Assembly (NCBI GenBank): GCA_023301245.1
Contig: JALZUV010000273.1
Coordinates: 1-11,588 of the forward strand
Length of the DNA: 11,588 nt
Origin: Rickettsiales bacterium
GTDB lineage: Bacteria > Pseudomonadota > Alphaproteobacteria > Rickettsiales > JALZUV01
Reading direction: 5' to 3'
Both the position numbers and the translations under genes were made by a program. A model generated the notes under the pieces. It searched no databases, was not told where the DNA came from, and saw nothing but the letters and a program-made list of their open reading frames with translations. This document shows, piece by piece, positions 1 through 6,085 of this stretch; the first letter of the stretch is position 1; each line of letters starts with the position of its first letter.

Positions 1-489
1 CCGGTGCATATGATTGAAACGATTAATAAAATTGTACGTACGGGCCGCCAGATGCTGCATGAAATTGGCCGCGAACCAACGCCAGAAGAGCTAGCAGAAC
101 GCCTTGTGATGCCACTTGATAAAGTACGTAAGGTCATGAAAATTGCCAAAGAACCTGTGTCGCTCGAAACACCAATTGGTGATGAAGAAGATTCGCAATT
201 AGGTGACTTTATTGAAGATTCTAACGCGGTGCTACCAGTTGATTCAGCTATTCATAGTAACTTGCGTGAAACCACTACGCGCATTCTCGCCTCTCTCACC
301 CCGCGTGAAGAGCGTGTGTTGCGTATGCGTTTTGGTATCGGCATGAACACCGACCACACGTTAGAAGAGGTTGGCCAACAATTTAGCGTAACGCGTGAGC
401 GTATTCGTCAAATTGAAGCAAAAGCACTTCGTAAGCTGAAGCACCCAAGCCGCTCACGCAAAATGCGTAGCTTCTTAGACCAAGGCTAA
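1..489 (+). CDS. rpoD: RNA polymerase sigma-70 factor RpoD, C-terminal part (5' end outside window)
   Basis: This is the last 162 codons of the housekeeping sigma factor, which directs core RNA polymerase to -35/-10 promoters; the frame is open at base 1. In order it shows the end of region 2.4/3.0 (VHMIETINKIVRTGRQM, about residues 2-18 of the fragment), region 3.1 (GREPTPEELAERL), and the region 3.2 finger (DEEDSQLGDFIED, 61-73). Region 4.1 follows (LTPREERVLRMRFGIGM, 99-115), then the region 4.2 helix-turn-helix that reads the -35 element (TLEEVGQQFSVTRERIRQIE, 120-139). The spelling of regions 3.2 and 4 matches the alphaproteobacterial RpoD type. It ends at TAA one base before the stop codon of a convergent small gene, so no intrinsic terminator fits between them. 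The identification is secure; only the missing N-terminus limits it. Confidence 0.97.
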   Translation, partial: PVHMIETINKIVRTGRQMLHEIGREPTPEELAERLVMPLDKVRKVMKIAKEPVSLETPIGDEEDSQLGDFIEDSNAVLPVDSAIHSNLRETTTRILASLTPREERVLRMRFGIGMNTDHTLEEVGQQFSVTRERIRQIEAKALRKLKHPSRSRKMRSFLDQG

Positions 490-490
490 G

Positions 491-727
491 CTATTCTATA
501 AGTGAGTGCGGCGCGATTGGCGGCTGCACCTGCTTTAGCAAATGCTGGCAGCTGCAATGCATTTCCCACAACGCGTCGCCCATCTCTCGTAGCTGGGTAA
601 GCTCTTGCGCCGTTAGCGCTTGTTTCCGCCCAGAGAACTCCTGCCACAGCACACTCAATGAGCGCTGCATTAGCGCACTAGCCTGCGGTAAAGGGGCTTT
701 TATTTTACGTTTAAAGAGCTTCACCAC
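491..727 (-). CDS. small hypothetical protein, 78 aa
   Basis: This short frame encodes a basic N-terminus (KLFKRKIK) followed by a mostly helical, Gln- and Leu-rich segment with a C-S-C motif near residue 58. I do not recognise a family. The start is GTG, and the next codon is also GTG. AAGG lies immediately upstream and overlaps the start region, so the ribosome binding site is poor and the start uncertain. An in-frame TAA just upstream (734-736) limits any extension. It is convergent with rpoD and lies 86 bp downstream of the M16 peptidase gene on the same strand, so it could be the last gene of that group. The protein-like composition favours a real gene, but it could be a chance frame. 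Confidence 0.45.
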   Translation of the reverse strand: MVKLFKRKIKAPLPQASALMQRSLSVLWQEFSGRKQALTAQELTQLREMGDALWEMHCSCQHLLKQVQPPIAPHSLIE

Positions 728-813
728 CTTACGTTAATAGCTTGCGCCGCAAACACAACCGTGCCGTTAGCATTGTCTTACATTGGGACAGGCGTGCGAT
801 TTTACTCGCTCAT

Positions 814-2154
814 TTACTTCTTGGTAGGCTCTAATACACCCGTGACGGAATAATTCTCGTCCAGCAGTGCGAGACTGTCGCTTACTTGTTGCGCGGTGAT
901 GGCTTCAATCGTTTTTTCCCAATCAAAGTAAAAATCGAGCGGTAGGCCAATCATCGCCAAATGCGCCATCACTTGTGCGAGCGATTGCAACCCATCGCGC
1001 AGGTAAATATTGCTAGCGAGAAGTTGAGTTTTCGCACGCTTCAGCTCGGCTTCACTTGGCAGGTTTTCTTGGAGTTTTTTAAACTCCTGCGCGATTAGTT
1101 CCTCAATTTCAGCCAAGTTTTCGGCTTTCGCGGGGATAACACTTAACTCAAACTCCCCTGGCCCTTTGCGAAATGGGTTAAAATCCGTCGCGACCGATTC
1201 GGCCAAACGCTTTTCCTCTACCAACAACTGATAGAGGCGGCTAGTTTTACTGCCACCCAGCAAATAATCGGCAATCATCAGCGCAATAAAATGCTGCTTA
1301 TTTTCATCCGCTTTCCATGCATAACTTGGGGTGACATAAGCCTTCCCCCATTCGGTGCGCTGCACGCGTTCATGCTGCATGGTAATGCGGCGGGGCGCTA
1401 GCTGTGGCGGCTCTATCTTTCGTGGGGCAACTGTCTCCCCCTCTACAGCAACCGATGCATAATATTTCTCTGCCAGCATTTTCGCGTGGCTTTTGGTAAT
1501 ATCGCCTGCCAAAATTAGCAGCGCATTTTGCGGTCTGTGAAAGCGCTGATAATAATCCATCACATCGGCCTTCGTCAGGCTTTCCATCTCATTTTTCCAG
1601 CCAATAATGGGCGTTCCATAAGGATGATGAAGGTAAAGCGCCGCATTAATTTGCTCAGCAAATAGCGCCCCTGGGTTATTATCCACCCGTGCGCTGCGCT
1701 CTTCTAAAATCACTTTCCGTTCCTTAGAAAATTCAGCATCAGATGATTGCAAATTCTGCCACCTATCGGCCTCTAATTCCATCACTAACGGCAGATTTTC
1801 TTTGGCAATATTGACCCAATAGCCTGTGTAATCAGCCGTGGTGAAGGCATTGGTTTGGCCACCTTTTGCCGCAATTAACTTGCTATATTCGTTGGGTTTT
1901 AGCTTTTCTGTACCTTGAAACAACATATGTTCCATATAATGAGCGAGACCCGATTTACCGCGCGGATCATCCGCCGCACCATAGTCGAAAATCAGGTTAT
2001 GGCTAACCGCAGGAATGCGATTATCCTCAATCACAATCACCCGTAATTGGTTCTCTAAATTAAATTCATGCACCAGCGGTTTTGCCGCCAGCGCAGGTAA
2101 GGCAAATAAACTAAAAACGTAGAGTAAAAACCTAAACAAGCTCGGCGCGGTCAT
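814..2154 (-). CDS. exported M16 family zinc metallopeptidase (insulinase/pitrilysin type)
   Basis: This is a predicted zinc-dependent peptidase of the M16 family, probably acting in the periplasm on peptides or small proteins. Residues 1-23 form a signal peptide with a hydrophobic core and an ALA cleavage motif. The inverted zinc motif HYMEH is at 72-76. The distal glutamate is in the ILEE segment at about 151-152, 75-76 residues after the second histidine, which is the usual M16 spacing. The N-terminal catalytic half (about 28-175) is followed by the inactive M16_C half (about 180-400). The 446-residue length suits a one-chain bacterial member. Its ATG lies inside the end of the LOG gene (23-base overlap) and has no clear Shine-Dalgarno, which suggests translational coupling. 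Bacteria often carry two M16 genes side by side, one catalytic and one not; only the catalytic one is here. The substrate cannot be told from sequence. Confidence 0.93.
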   Translation of the reverse strand: MTAPSLFRFLLYVFSLFALPALAAKPLVHEFNLENQLRVIVIEDNRIPAVSHNLIFDYGAADDPRGKSGLAHYMEHMLFQGTEKLKPNEYSKLIAAKGGQTNAFTTADYTGYWVNIAKENLPLVMELEADRWQNLQSSDAEFSKERKVILEERSARVDNNPGALFAEQINAALYLHHPYGTPIIGWKNEMESLTKADVMDYYQRFHRPQNALLILAGDITKSHAKMLAEKYYASVAVEGETVAPRKIEPPQLAPRRITMQHERVQRTEWGKAYVTPSYAWKADENKQHFIALMIADYLLGGSKTSRLYQLLVEEKRLAESVATDFNPFRKGPGEFELSVIPAKAENLAEIEELIAQEFKKLQENLPSEAELKRAKTQLLASNIYLRDGLQSLAQVMAHLAMIGLPLDFYFDWEKTIEAITAQQVSDSLALLDENYSVTGVLEPTKK

Positions 2155-2710
2155 CAGAATAATCCGATACTTCCAATGCTTCCATCAGTGATGGCATATC
2201 ATCGACCACTTTGTAGAATTTCGCCACTTCATCTTTAGCGAAACCTTTGGCGATGATATTTTCCATCAACGAAATCAGGTGATTCCAATAGCCATTATGG
2301 TTCATAATAATGATAGGTTTATTGTGCAATTTCAGTTGCTTCCAGCAGATAATCTCAAACATCTCATCCATTGTGCCAAAGCCACCGGGCAGAATGATAA
2401 ACGCGTTTGAACGTTGATACATAATTTCCTTACGCTGATGCATGGTATCTACCATGATAATTTCGGTCAGGTTTTCATGCTCATTTTCGAGATTTTTCAG
2501 GCTGTGAGGGAACACACCCGTTACTTTACCGCCATTATTCATCGTGCCATTGGCAATCGCGCCCATTACGCCGCAATCTCCACCACCGTAAACGAGGCGA
2601 ATATTATGTTTGGCAAATTCCTCGCCAAGCTCTGCTCCAAGCTCTAGGTGAGTTTGCGCAACATCGTTACTGGCACCGCAAAAGACGGCTGCTGATTCTG
2701 GAAATTTCAT
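2132..2710 (-). CDS. LOG family protein (cytokinin riboside 5'-monophosphate phosphoribohydrolase type)
   Basis: This is a cytosolic Rossmann-fold protein of the LOG family. Members hydrolyse the N-glycosidic bond of nucleoside 5'-monophosphates (cytokinin ribotides or AMP), releasing base and ribose 5-phosphate. The signature PGGFGTMDE is present near residues 108-116, with the conserved R-K of MHQRKEIM about 15 residues before it and the nucleotide-binding VYGGGDCGVMG loop near 41-51. I chose the ATG at 2708-2710, giving 192 residues. AGGAG at 2716-2720 sits 5 bases upstream of it. An earlier in-frame GTG at 2714-2716 overlaps that ribosome binding site and is unlikely. The gene follows fliX by 67 bp and overlaps the peptidase gene. 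The real substrate in this organism is not determined by sequence; bacterial LOG proteins are often general nucleotide phosphoribohydrolases. Confidence 0.92.
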   Translation of the reverse strand: MKFPESAAVFCGASNDVAQTHLELGAELGEEFAKHNIRLVYGGGDCGVMGAIANGTMNNGGKVTGVFPHSLKNLENEHENLTEIIMVDTMHQRKEIMYQRSNAFIILPGGFGTMDEMFEIICWKQLKLHNKPIIIMNHNGYWNHLISLMENIIAKGFAKDEVAKFYKVVDDMPSLMEALEVSDYSDDRAELV

Positions 2711-2714
2711 GGAC

Positions 2715-2720
2715 ACTCCT
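2715..2720 (-). promoter_or_regulatory. ribosome binding site that decides the LOG gene start
   Basis: AGGAGT on the minus strand ends four bases before the ATG at 2708-2710. It overlaps the alternative GTG start at 2714-2716, so the ATG is the better start. Confidence 0.75.
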
Positions 2721-2729
2721 TGTTATATT

Positions 2730-2747
2730 GCGCTTTTTATAGAGCGC
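2730..2747 (-). other. hairpin between fliX and the LOG gene
   Basis: The arms GCGCTTT and AGAGCGC (plus-strand reading) pair over 7 bp with one G-T wobble around a TTAT loop. No uridine run follows on the minus strand, so this is not a standard intrinsic terminator. It lies 31 bases after the fliX stop and about 20 bases before the LOG start. It could weaken read-through, protect the fliX mRNA end or mark a processing point. The pairing is seen; the role is inference. Confidence 0.35.
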
Positions 2748-2777
2748 AGCCACCCCAAGGCCAACCAAAAACCGCAA

Positions 2778-3209
2778 TTAAGCGTTAATGTGTTCTCTTT
2801 TTGCAATCTCAACTGCTAGGCGCAAATCAATATCATCCATCAACCCTTTCAGGCCAGGGTCACACGAATGCTGCTGCATGCGTGCTTGCTGTTCGCGCAG
2901 ACGCTTTAGCAGATGCGGGTTATCGTCACCCAACAGCATATCGCGGCGTAAATCTTCTAGCACATCAAGCGATTGCTTCCCCTGTTTCAGCGTTTGTTGG
3001 CGCGAACCTGCACCATCTGACACTTCCTGTAACGATAGTAAAGACGCTGGCACTACGCCATCAACCGAGCCTGTGCTTTGGCTAGCAGAAGTTTCACTAG
3101 TCCCCTCAGCGTCGCTCAAAGCGGCATCAAACGCACCAGAGTCGCCCGATTTCTTAGATTTCTTGGACTTTCCCGCGCCTTTTACACCGTTTAAATCTGT
3201 GATTCTCAT
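2778..3209 (-). CDS. fliX: flagellar assembly regulator FliX
   Basis: FliX is a small alphaproteobacterial protein that couples early flagellum assembly to sigma-54 activation by the regulator FlbD (known from Caulobacter). The 143-residue length fits. The N-terminus is the usual short MRIT-type start followed by a low-complexity Gly/Ser/Lys linker (about 10-50). The conserved core then begins: PASLLSLQEV (54-63), QSLDVLEDLRRDMLLGD (79-95), and the C-terminal helix DPGLKGLMDDIDLRLAVEIAKRE (117-139). Translation starts at ATG 3207-3209; GAGGG lies 7 bases upstream. A sigma-54 promoter ends about 28 bases before the start, leaving an 18-base leader. No other flagellar gene is nearby; LOG and M16 genes follow on the same strand. 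The plus strand here is also open over a long stretch, but the FliX signature settles the strand. Confidence 0.88.
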   Translation of the reverse strand: MRITDLNGVKGAGKSKKSKKSGDSGAFDAALSDAEGTSETSASQSTGSVDGVVPASLLSLQEVSDGAGSRQQTLKQGKQSLDVLEDLRRDMLLGDDNPHLLKRLREQQARMQQHSCDPGLKGLMDDIDLRLAVEIAKREHINA

Positions 3210-3227
3210 AATATTACCCTCTTTTAC

Positions 3228-3239
3228 CTACTATAGTAG
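3228..3239. repeat. 12-bp perfect palindrome over the fliX start region
   Basis: CTACTATAGTAG reads the same on both strands. It overlaps the -12 element and reaches the predicted transcript start. It could be an operator for a repressor or simply aid melting; nothing else in the sequence tells which. Confidence 0.5.
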
Positions 3240-3253
3240 CAACAACCGTGCCA
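3238..3253 (-). promoter_or_regulatory. sigma-54 (-24/-12) promoter of fliX
   Basis: The minus strand reads TGGCACG, four bases, then TTGCT. This matches the RpoN consensus TGGCACG-N4-TTGCW, with the GG and GC doublets at the required spacing. Counting the C of GC as -12 puts the transcript start at about 3227, 18 bases before the fliX ATG, and the leader contains the GAGGG ribosome binding site. Placement, spacing and the flagellar target all agree. Sigma-54 promoters need an activator, and in this setting the natural candidate is FlbD. Confidence 0.87.
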
Positions 3254-3303
3254 AATTACTTATCGCGTGCCTGTGTGGCTGCCCATCGAGTCAAACTATA
3301 CCG

Positions 3304-3321
3304 AACCCATTGCATAGGGTT
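3304..3321. promoter_or_regulatory. interrupted dyad, candidate activator (enhancer) site for fliX
   Basis: The arms AACCC and GGGTT flank a central TGCA with two unpaired bases on each side, giving an 18-bp symmetric site. Its centre is about 85 bp upstream of the transcript start predicted from the sigma-54 promoter, in the range where bacterial enhancer-binding proteins bind. The symmetry and distance are seen. Binding by FlbD or another activator is inference, and I cannot match it confidently to the Caulobacter ftr consensus. Confidence 0.4.
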
Positions 3322-3342
3322 GGACATAACATAAAAACTGGG

Positions 3343-3370
3343 GATTAAAAAATAAATGGTACTGCGCCAT
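3343..3370 (-). terminator. weak candidate terminator after the 417-residue exported protein gene
   Basis: On the minus strand ATGG, a 7-base loop and CCAT are followed by TTATTTTTT. The stem is only 4 bp, so this is a poor terminator by sequence, but the T-run lies about 35 to 65 bases after the stop codon and no better candidate is seen. Confidence 0.22.
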
Positions 3371-3406
3371 CAAGCCATCTTACAAAATATAACTATTGAA
3401 TAGGGC

Positions 3407-4660
3407 TTACAAGCCTCTGCCGAAGCTCTTTTTTACTCCCACGTAAGGACCCGCTGTGATGTTTTTAAATGCATCATCTCCTTGTGTTGGAGTGGTGGTC
3501 TTAATTCCAGCTTCAAAGCGCACAGATTTATCTTTTCCACTATTAGTTTGAATTATAGGAATCTTAGTTCTTAGGATATCATCGCCAGGCCTAACCCTAT
3601 ATTCAACGTCAATGTCACGACTGAGGATATTTTTAGTTTGTACGTTAAGAGAGACCCCTTCTTTATTAAAAGGTAAAGAAACTAGCCCCGTAATACTTTC
3701 TTCGTCTAGGTAGCCCCCTTTATCATCGAGAATAAATGTCGCACCAGCGCCCACATGATTGTGACTACCAGCGACGATTGCTTTAACGTTAGGGTTCTTT
3801 CCCAGCTCTGCTTGCACCTGATAAGGTGAATAACCAAGGTGGGTTAACGCACCTACACTGCCTCGCAGAAACCCATCTGGAGCCGCTTTTTCAGTAACTT
3901 CAGCCTCAAAAATGTTTCGCGGTTTATTCAATTTTCCAGTTCTTTGCGACAAAGATGTACTATATGACACGTACGGCTTTAAACCAAAATCTCTATTGCC
4001 TTGCACCTCATAAGTCGCATTAGCTCCAATTATATATTGCCCATTATTTTCCACACTTTTAGCGAATAGGGGTAATCTCATATGAATTTTATCATCTTCT
4101 ATTTTATCATGCTCATATCCTATTACAGGAGTACTAAACTTATTAGTAAAAACCTGTGTCGTAGCGAAGAACCCATCAGGATTATTTGGATTTACCTGTA
4201 AGTTAGTTCTAAAGCCCGCTTCGTCTTTACCTTGTTTACGATTAGGGTTCACAACCCATCTGTTTCCGATCTCTATTGCTCCCCCTTGAACACCAAGACT
4301 TGGGCTAATGACTGGGCTATCTGTTTCAAAGGTTACATTTGCCCCCAACCCAGGATTTGCCCCCCAACCATCATAACCTGCTTTGGCTGCTTTCATCCAT
4401 TTAGGTAAAGCTAAGTTATGCTTATTAGCTTGAAATACTTCATAAGAAGTTTTCGCGGGCGGATCTGTAGGGTCGCCCGCATTAGCAGGAAATTCTGCCA
4501 CCTCAGGGTCTGGGTCTGTCGTTAAAGAATCGAGCGTGATATTATATTTATTTTCTGGAGGGTCTATAATAGGCGTATTTCTGTCAGGTGAATTTGCCTT
4601 TAAGCCAGCGAAGCTGGAAAGCCCCATTACCCCAACCAAAATTTTATCTTTAAGACTCAT
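3407..4660 (-). CDS. exported protein of unknown function, beta-barrel-like, 417 aa
   Basis: I do not recognise the family. The N-terminus looks like a signal peptide: charged MSLKDK, then a hydrophobic run, with possible cleavage after LKA near residue 22. A Pro- and Asp-rich linker follows (about 24-70). The rest alternates short polar-hydrophobic stretches with Gly/Asn turns, for example GAGATFILDD, SVRFEAGIKT and AGPYVGVKKSF, as expected for beta strands of an outer-membrane or surface barrel. The C-terminus, KKSFGRGL, has a phenylalanine five residues from the end rather than the usual last-position aromatic, so barrel insertion is uncertain. There is one cytoplasmic-type start (ATG 4658-4660) and no clear Shine-Dalgarno. 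Base composition is visibly more AT-rich than in the neighbours (for example 16 of 60 G+C at 4081-4140), which suggests acquisition or fast divergence. It stands alone between the fliX group and the sensory operon. Confidence 0.72.
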   Translation of the reverse strand: MSLKDKILVGVMGLSSFAGLKANSPDRNTPIIDPPENKYNITLDSLTTDPDPEVAEFPANAGDPTDPPAKTSYEVFQANKHNLALPKWMKAAKAGYDGWGANPGLGANVTFETDSPVISPSLGVQGGAIEIGNRWVVNPNRKQGKDEAGFRTNLQVNPNNPDGFFATTQVFTNKFSTPVIGYEHDKIEDDKIHMRLPLFAKSVENNGQYIIGANATYEVQGNRDFGLKPYVSYSTSLSQRTGKLNKPRNIFEAEVTEKAAPDGFLRGSVGALTHLGYSPYQVQAELGKNPNVKAIVAGSHNHVGAGATFILDDKGGYLDEESITGLVSLPFNKEGVSLNVQTKNILSRDIDVEYRVRPGDDILRTKIPIIQTNSGKDKSVRFEAGIKTTTPTQGDDAFKNITAGPYVGVKKSFGRGL

Positions 4661-4862
4661 TATAGCAATCTATATTATTAATATACACTAACTATACAGG
4701 TCGCTCATTTCAGTTTGATGACATCTTTAATATAACAAAAAACCCTCCAACCTATAAATTTTCTTTTCCTTATAACCGTGAGGAACATGCGGAAATTCCG
4801 TCTGAGCTATTACGCTGGATCTGGGCGGGTGGAAGAAAATTACGCGGACTGGCTAGAAGAAG

Positions 4863-4891
4863 AAAGGCGGAGGCTTTGCTCTACCTCCTTT
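4863..4891 (-). terminator. possible terminator-like hairpin after the GGDEF gene
   Basis: On the minus strand AAAGGAGG pairs with CCT-CCG-CCTTT through a three-base bulge (alternatively GGAGG with CCTCC), about 10 bases after the GGDEF stop, and a pyrimidine-rich CTTCTTCT stretch follows. There is no clean uridine run. The rest of the 240-bp gap to the next gene (4661-4900) is AT-rich at its far end and shows no convincing gene on either strand. Confidence 0.3.
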
Positions 4892-4900
4892 GACTACTGT

Positions 4901-5407
4901 TTAACAAACACTGGAGATAGCTGGTTGTCTTTCAACATTAGCAAAGCAAAATTGCAATCCGCTGCTGCGTTTGGCCTGATACATTGCTTTATCTGCTTTA
5001 CTGATCAGATCTTCGTATCTGTCCCCCTCGTTGGGGAAAAAGACAATACCAATGCTGGCAGAAGGAATAATGTGATGCTCGCCATATATGAAGGGTTCAG
5101 ATAATGCTTCAACAACTTCAAGTGCGACAGAAGCTCCTGCTGATTCATGACCAGTTAAATAATCATCTAACAGCACTAAAAATTCGTCACCAGCATAACG
5201 AGCAACCACATCACAATCACGTAAAGTCTCCACAAGTCGTGTTGCTACTTCTTTGAGCACTGCATCCCCTGCATCATGACCGTAGCTATCGTTGATTTCT
5301 TTGAAATCATCCAGATCCAAAAACATGAGTGCTTTTTGACGGTTCCAGCGCTGGGTGGACTTCAATGATTCTTCGACATAATCCTGAAATAGAATACGGT
5401 TTGGCAA
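4901..5407 (-). CDS. diguanylate cyclase (GGDEF) domain, AGDEF variant, 5' part out of frame with upstream gene
   Basis: GGDEF domains join two GTP into cyclic-di-GMP. The domain is complete in sequence: YDRLTGLPNR at its start (just upstream of 5407), the metal-binding LDLDDFKEIND (residues 30-40 counted from 5407), the signature AGDEF (72-76), ASIGI (117-121) and KADKAMYQAK (137-146). The inhibitory-site motif RxxD (RDCD, 63-66) sits five residues before the signature. The first signature glycine is alanine; some AGDEF cyclases are known to be active. The coordinates given start at a TTG that lies inside the LTGLPNR motif, so it is not a natural start. The frame is open back to 5524 (KRKEVERKLFKQANYD linker visible) but has no ATG or GTG there. 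It is therefore probably the 3' half of a gene whose 5' half is the REC-HisKA frame, one base out of phase. Without frame repair it may not be made. Confidence 0.72.
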   Translation of the reverse strand: MPNRILFQDYVEESLKSTQRWNRQKALMFLDLDDFKEINDSYGHDAGDAVLKEVATRLVETLRDCDVVARYAGDEFLVLLDDYLTGHESAGASVALEVVEALSEPFIYGEHHIIPSASIGIVFFPNEGDRYEDLISKADKAMYQAKRSSGLQFCFANVERQPAISSVC

Positions 5408-5412
5408 GCCTG

Positions 5413-5524
5413 TTAATCTATCATAGTTTGCTTGCTTGAATAGCTTCCGCTCGACTTCTTTACGCTTACCAGTGCTGTCATTTTGTGAGTCGCCTGATGC
5501 ACATAATTTAAATATTCGCTTATT
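5413..5524 (-). other. frameshift or fusion junction between REC-HisKA and GGDEF frames
   Basis: Both frames are open only across these 112 bases. The upstream frame still looks like a HisKA second helix at HKMTALV (about 5467-5487) and then degenerates into a Ser/Lys-rich tail to its stop. The GGDEF frame becomes family-like from KRKEVERKLFKQANYD (from about 5475 downward). The switch therefore lies near 5465-5490. The span from the REC start to the GGDEF stop (4901-6060) is 1160 bases, not a multiple of three, and one added base would give a 386-residue REC-DHp-GGDEF protein. No classical slippery heptamer for -1 frameshifting is visible. Confidence 0.75.
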
Positions 5525-6060
5525 TTATCGTGCTTCCCGTCTTCCAAATCACGTTGAATGAAGCTTACAAATCCTTCAACCTGACGACTGGGCGCCTTGA
5601 GGTCATGCGCTAAAATGCGGGCAAAATCTTCCAACTCTATACGTTGTTGATTCATACGACGTTTAAAATTACCACGCTCAAGGGCGTTCTCAATAATACG
5701 TCTTACAGAATTTAAACTAAGCACCAGTTTTGGCACATAGTCCGAAGCACCATATTTTAGCGATTGCGCGGCAACTAATTCGTCGCCTTGCCCCGTCATC
5801 ACAATAATCGGTAGATAGGGATATTTCTGATGAATTTCAACAAGCCCTTCCAATCCATCCGCCCCCGGAATCATATAATCCAGAAATAGGCAATCATACA
5901 CATCTTCGCCCTCGAGAGAGAGTTTTTGCAATCCATCAGGAATATTAACGCTTTCATCTGCACGGTAAGAAAGACCAGATTTATCCATGGCTCGAATGAG
6001 CTGCTTCCGATCGATCTGATCATCATCAATAATTAAAACACGTAGATCTAAGCTAGACAT
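5413..6060 (-). CDS. response regulator receiver with HisKA dimerisation domain, truncated (no ATPase domain)
   Basis: This is a two-component signalling protein. The receiver domain spans residues 5-125, with the acidic pocket DDD at 12-14, phosphoacceptor D61 (FLDYMIPG), T89 (MTG) and K111. A short linker leads to a HisKA-like helix pair (about 140-198) whose H-box ILAHDLKAPSRQ places the phosphorylatable histidine at 152. A histidine kinase would continue into a HATPase domain; here the frame runs into an unrelated tail (VKKSSGSYSSKQTMID) and stops. The start is ATG 6058-6060, with GAGGA seven bases upstream. It lies 25 bases after the single-domain regulator. As it stands it could accept phosphate on D61 and dimerise, or act like a phosphotransfer protein through H152, but it cannot bind ATP. 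Most likely it is the front half of a broken REC-DHp-GGDEF gene, or the product of a deletion. Confidence 0.85.
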   Translation of the reverse strand: MSSLDLRVLIIDDDQIDRKQLIRAMDKSGLSYRADESVNIPDGLQKLSLEGEDVYDCLFLDYMIPGADGLEGLVEIHQKYPYLPIIVMTGQGDELVAAQSLKYGASDYVPKLVLSLNSVRRIIENALERGNFKRRMNQQRIELEDFARILAHDLKAPSRQVEGFVSFIQRDLEDGKHDKISEYLNYVHQATHKMTALVSVKKSSGSYSSKQTMID

Positions 6061-6085
6061 AATTCATTCCTCTTATTCGCTCTTC

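Noticed and set aside
755..778. A second TGGCACG-like string (GGCACGGTTGT, as in the fliX promoter) on the minus strand upstream of the 78-residue gene.
   Set aside because: The following TTGC is three bases too far away, and sigma-54 promoters do not tolerate altered spacing; the first T is also C.
2788..3348. Long open frame on the plus strand opposite fliX.
   Set aside because: It mirrors the FliX gene; Ser/Cys-rich composition with no family likeness, while the minus strand has clear FliX motifs, a promoter and a ribosome binding site.
4661..4777. Promoter for the 417-residue exported protein in the AT-rich upstream stretch.
   Set aside because: Several TATAAT-like strings occur, but none has a -35 element at good spacing, so no specific promoter can be supported.
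4778..5104. Plus-strand frame starting MRNMRKFRLSYYAG.
   Set aside because: Two thirds of it is antisense to the GGDEF domain, and the free first part resembles no family. An alternative frame (SELLRWIWAGGRKL) is also open there but equally unsupported.
5465..5490. Programmed -1 ribosomal frameshifting to make a REC-GGDEF protein.
   Set aside because: No standard X-XXY-YYZ slippery heptamer in the right phase and no obvious downstream stem; A-AAG-AAG is the nearest string and is a poor match.
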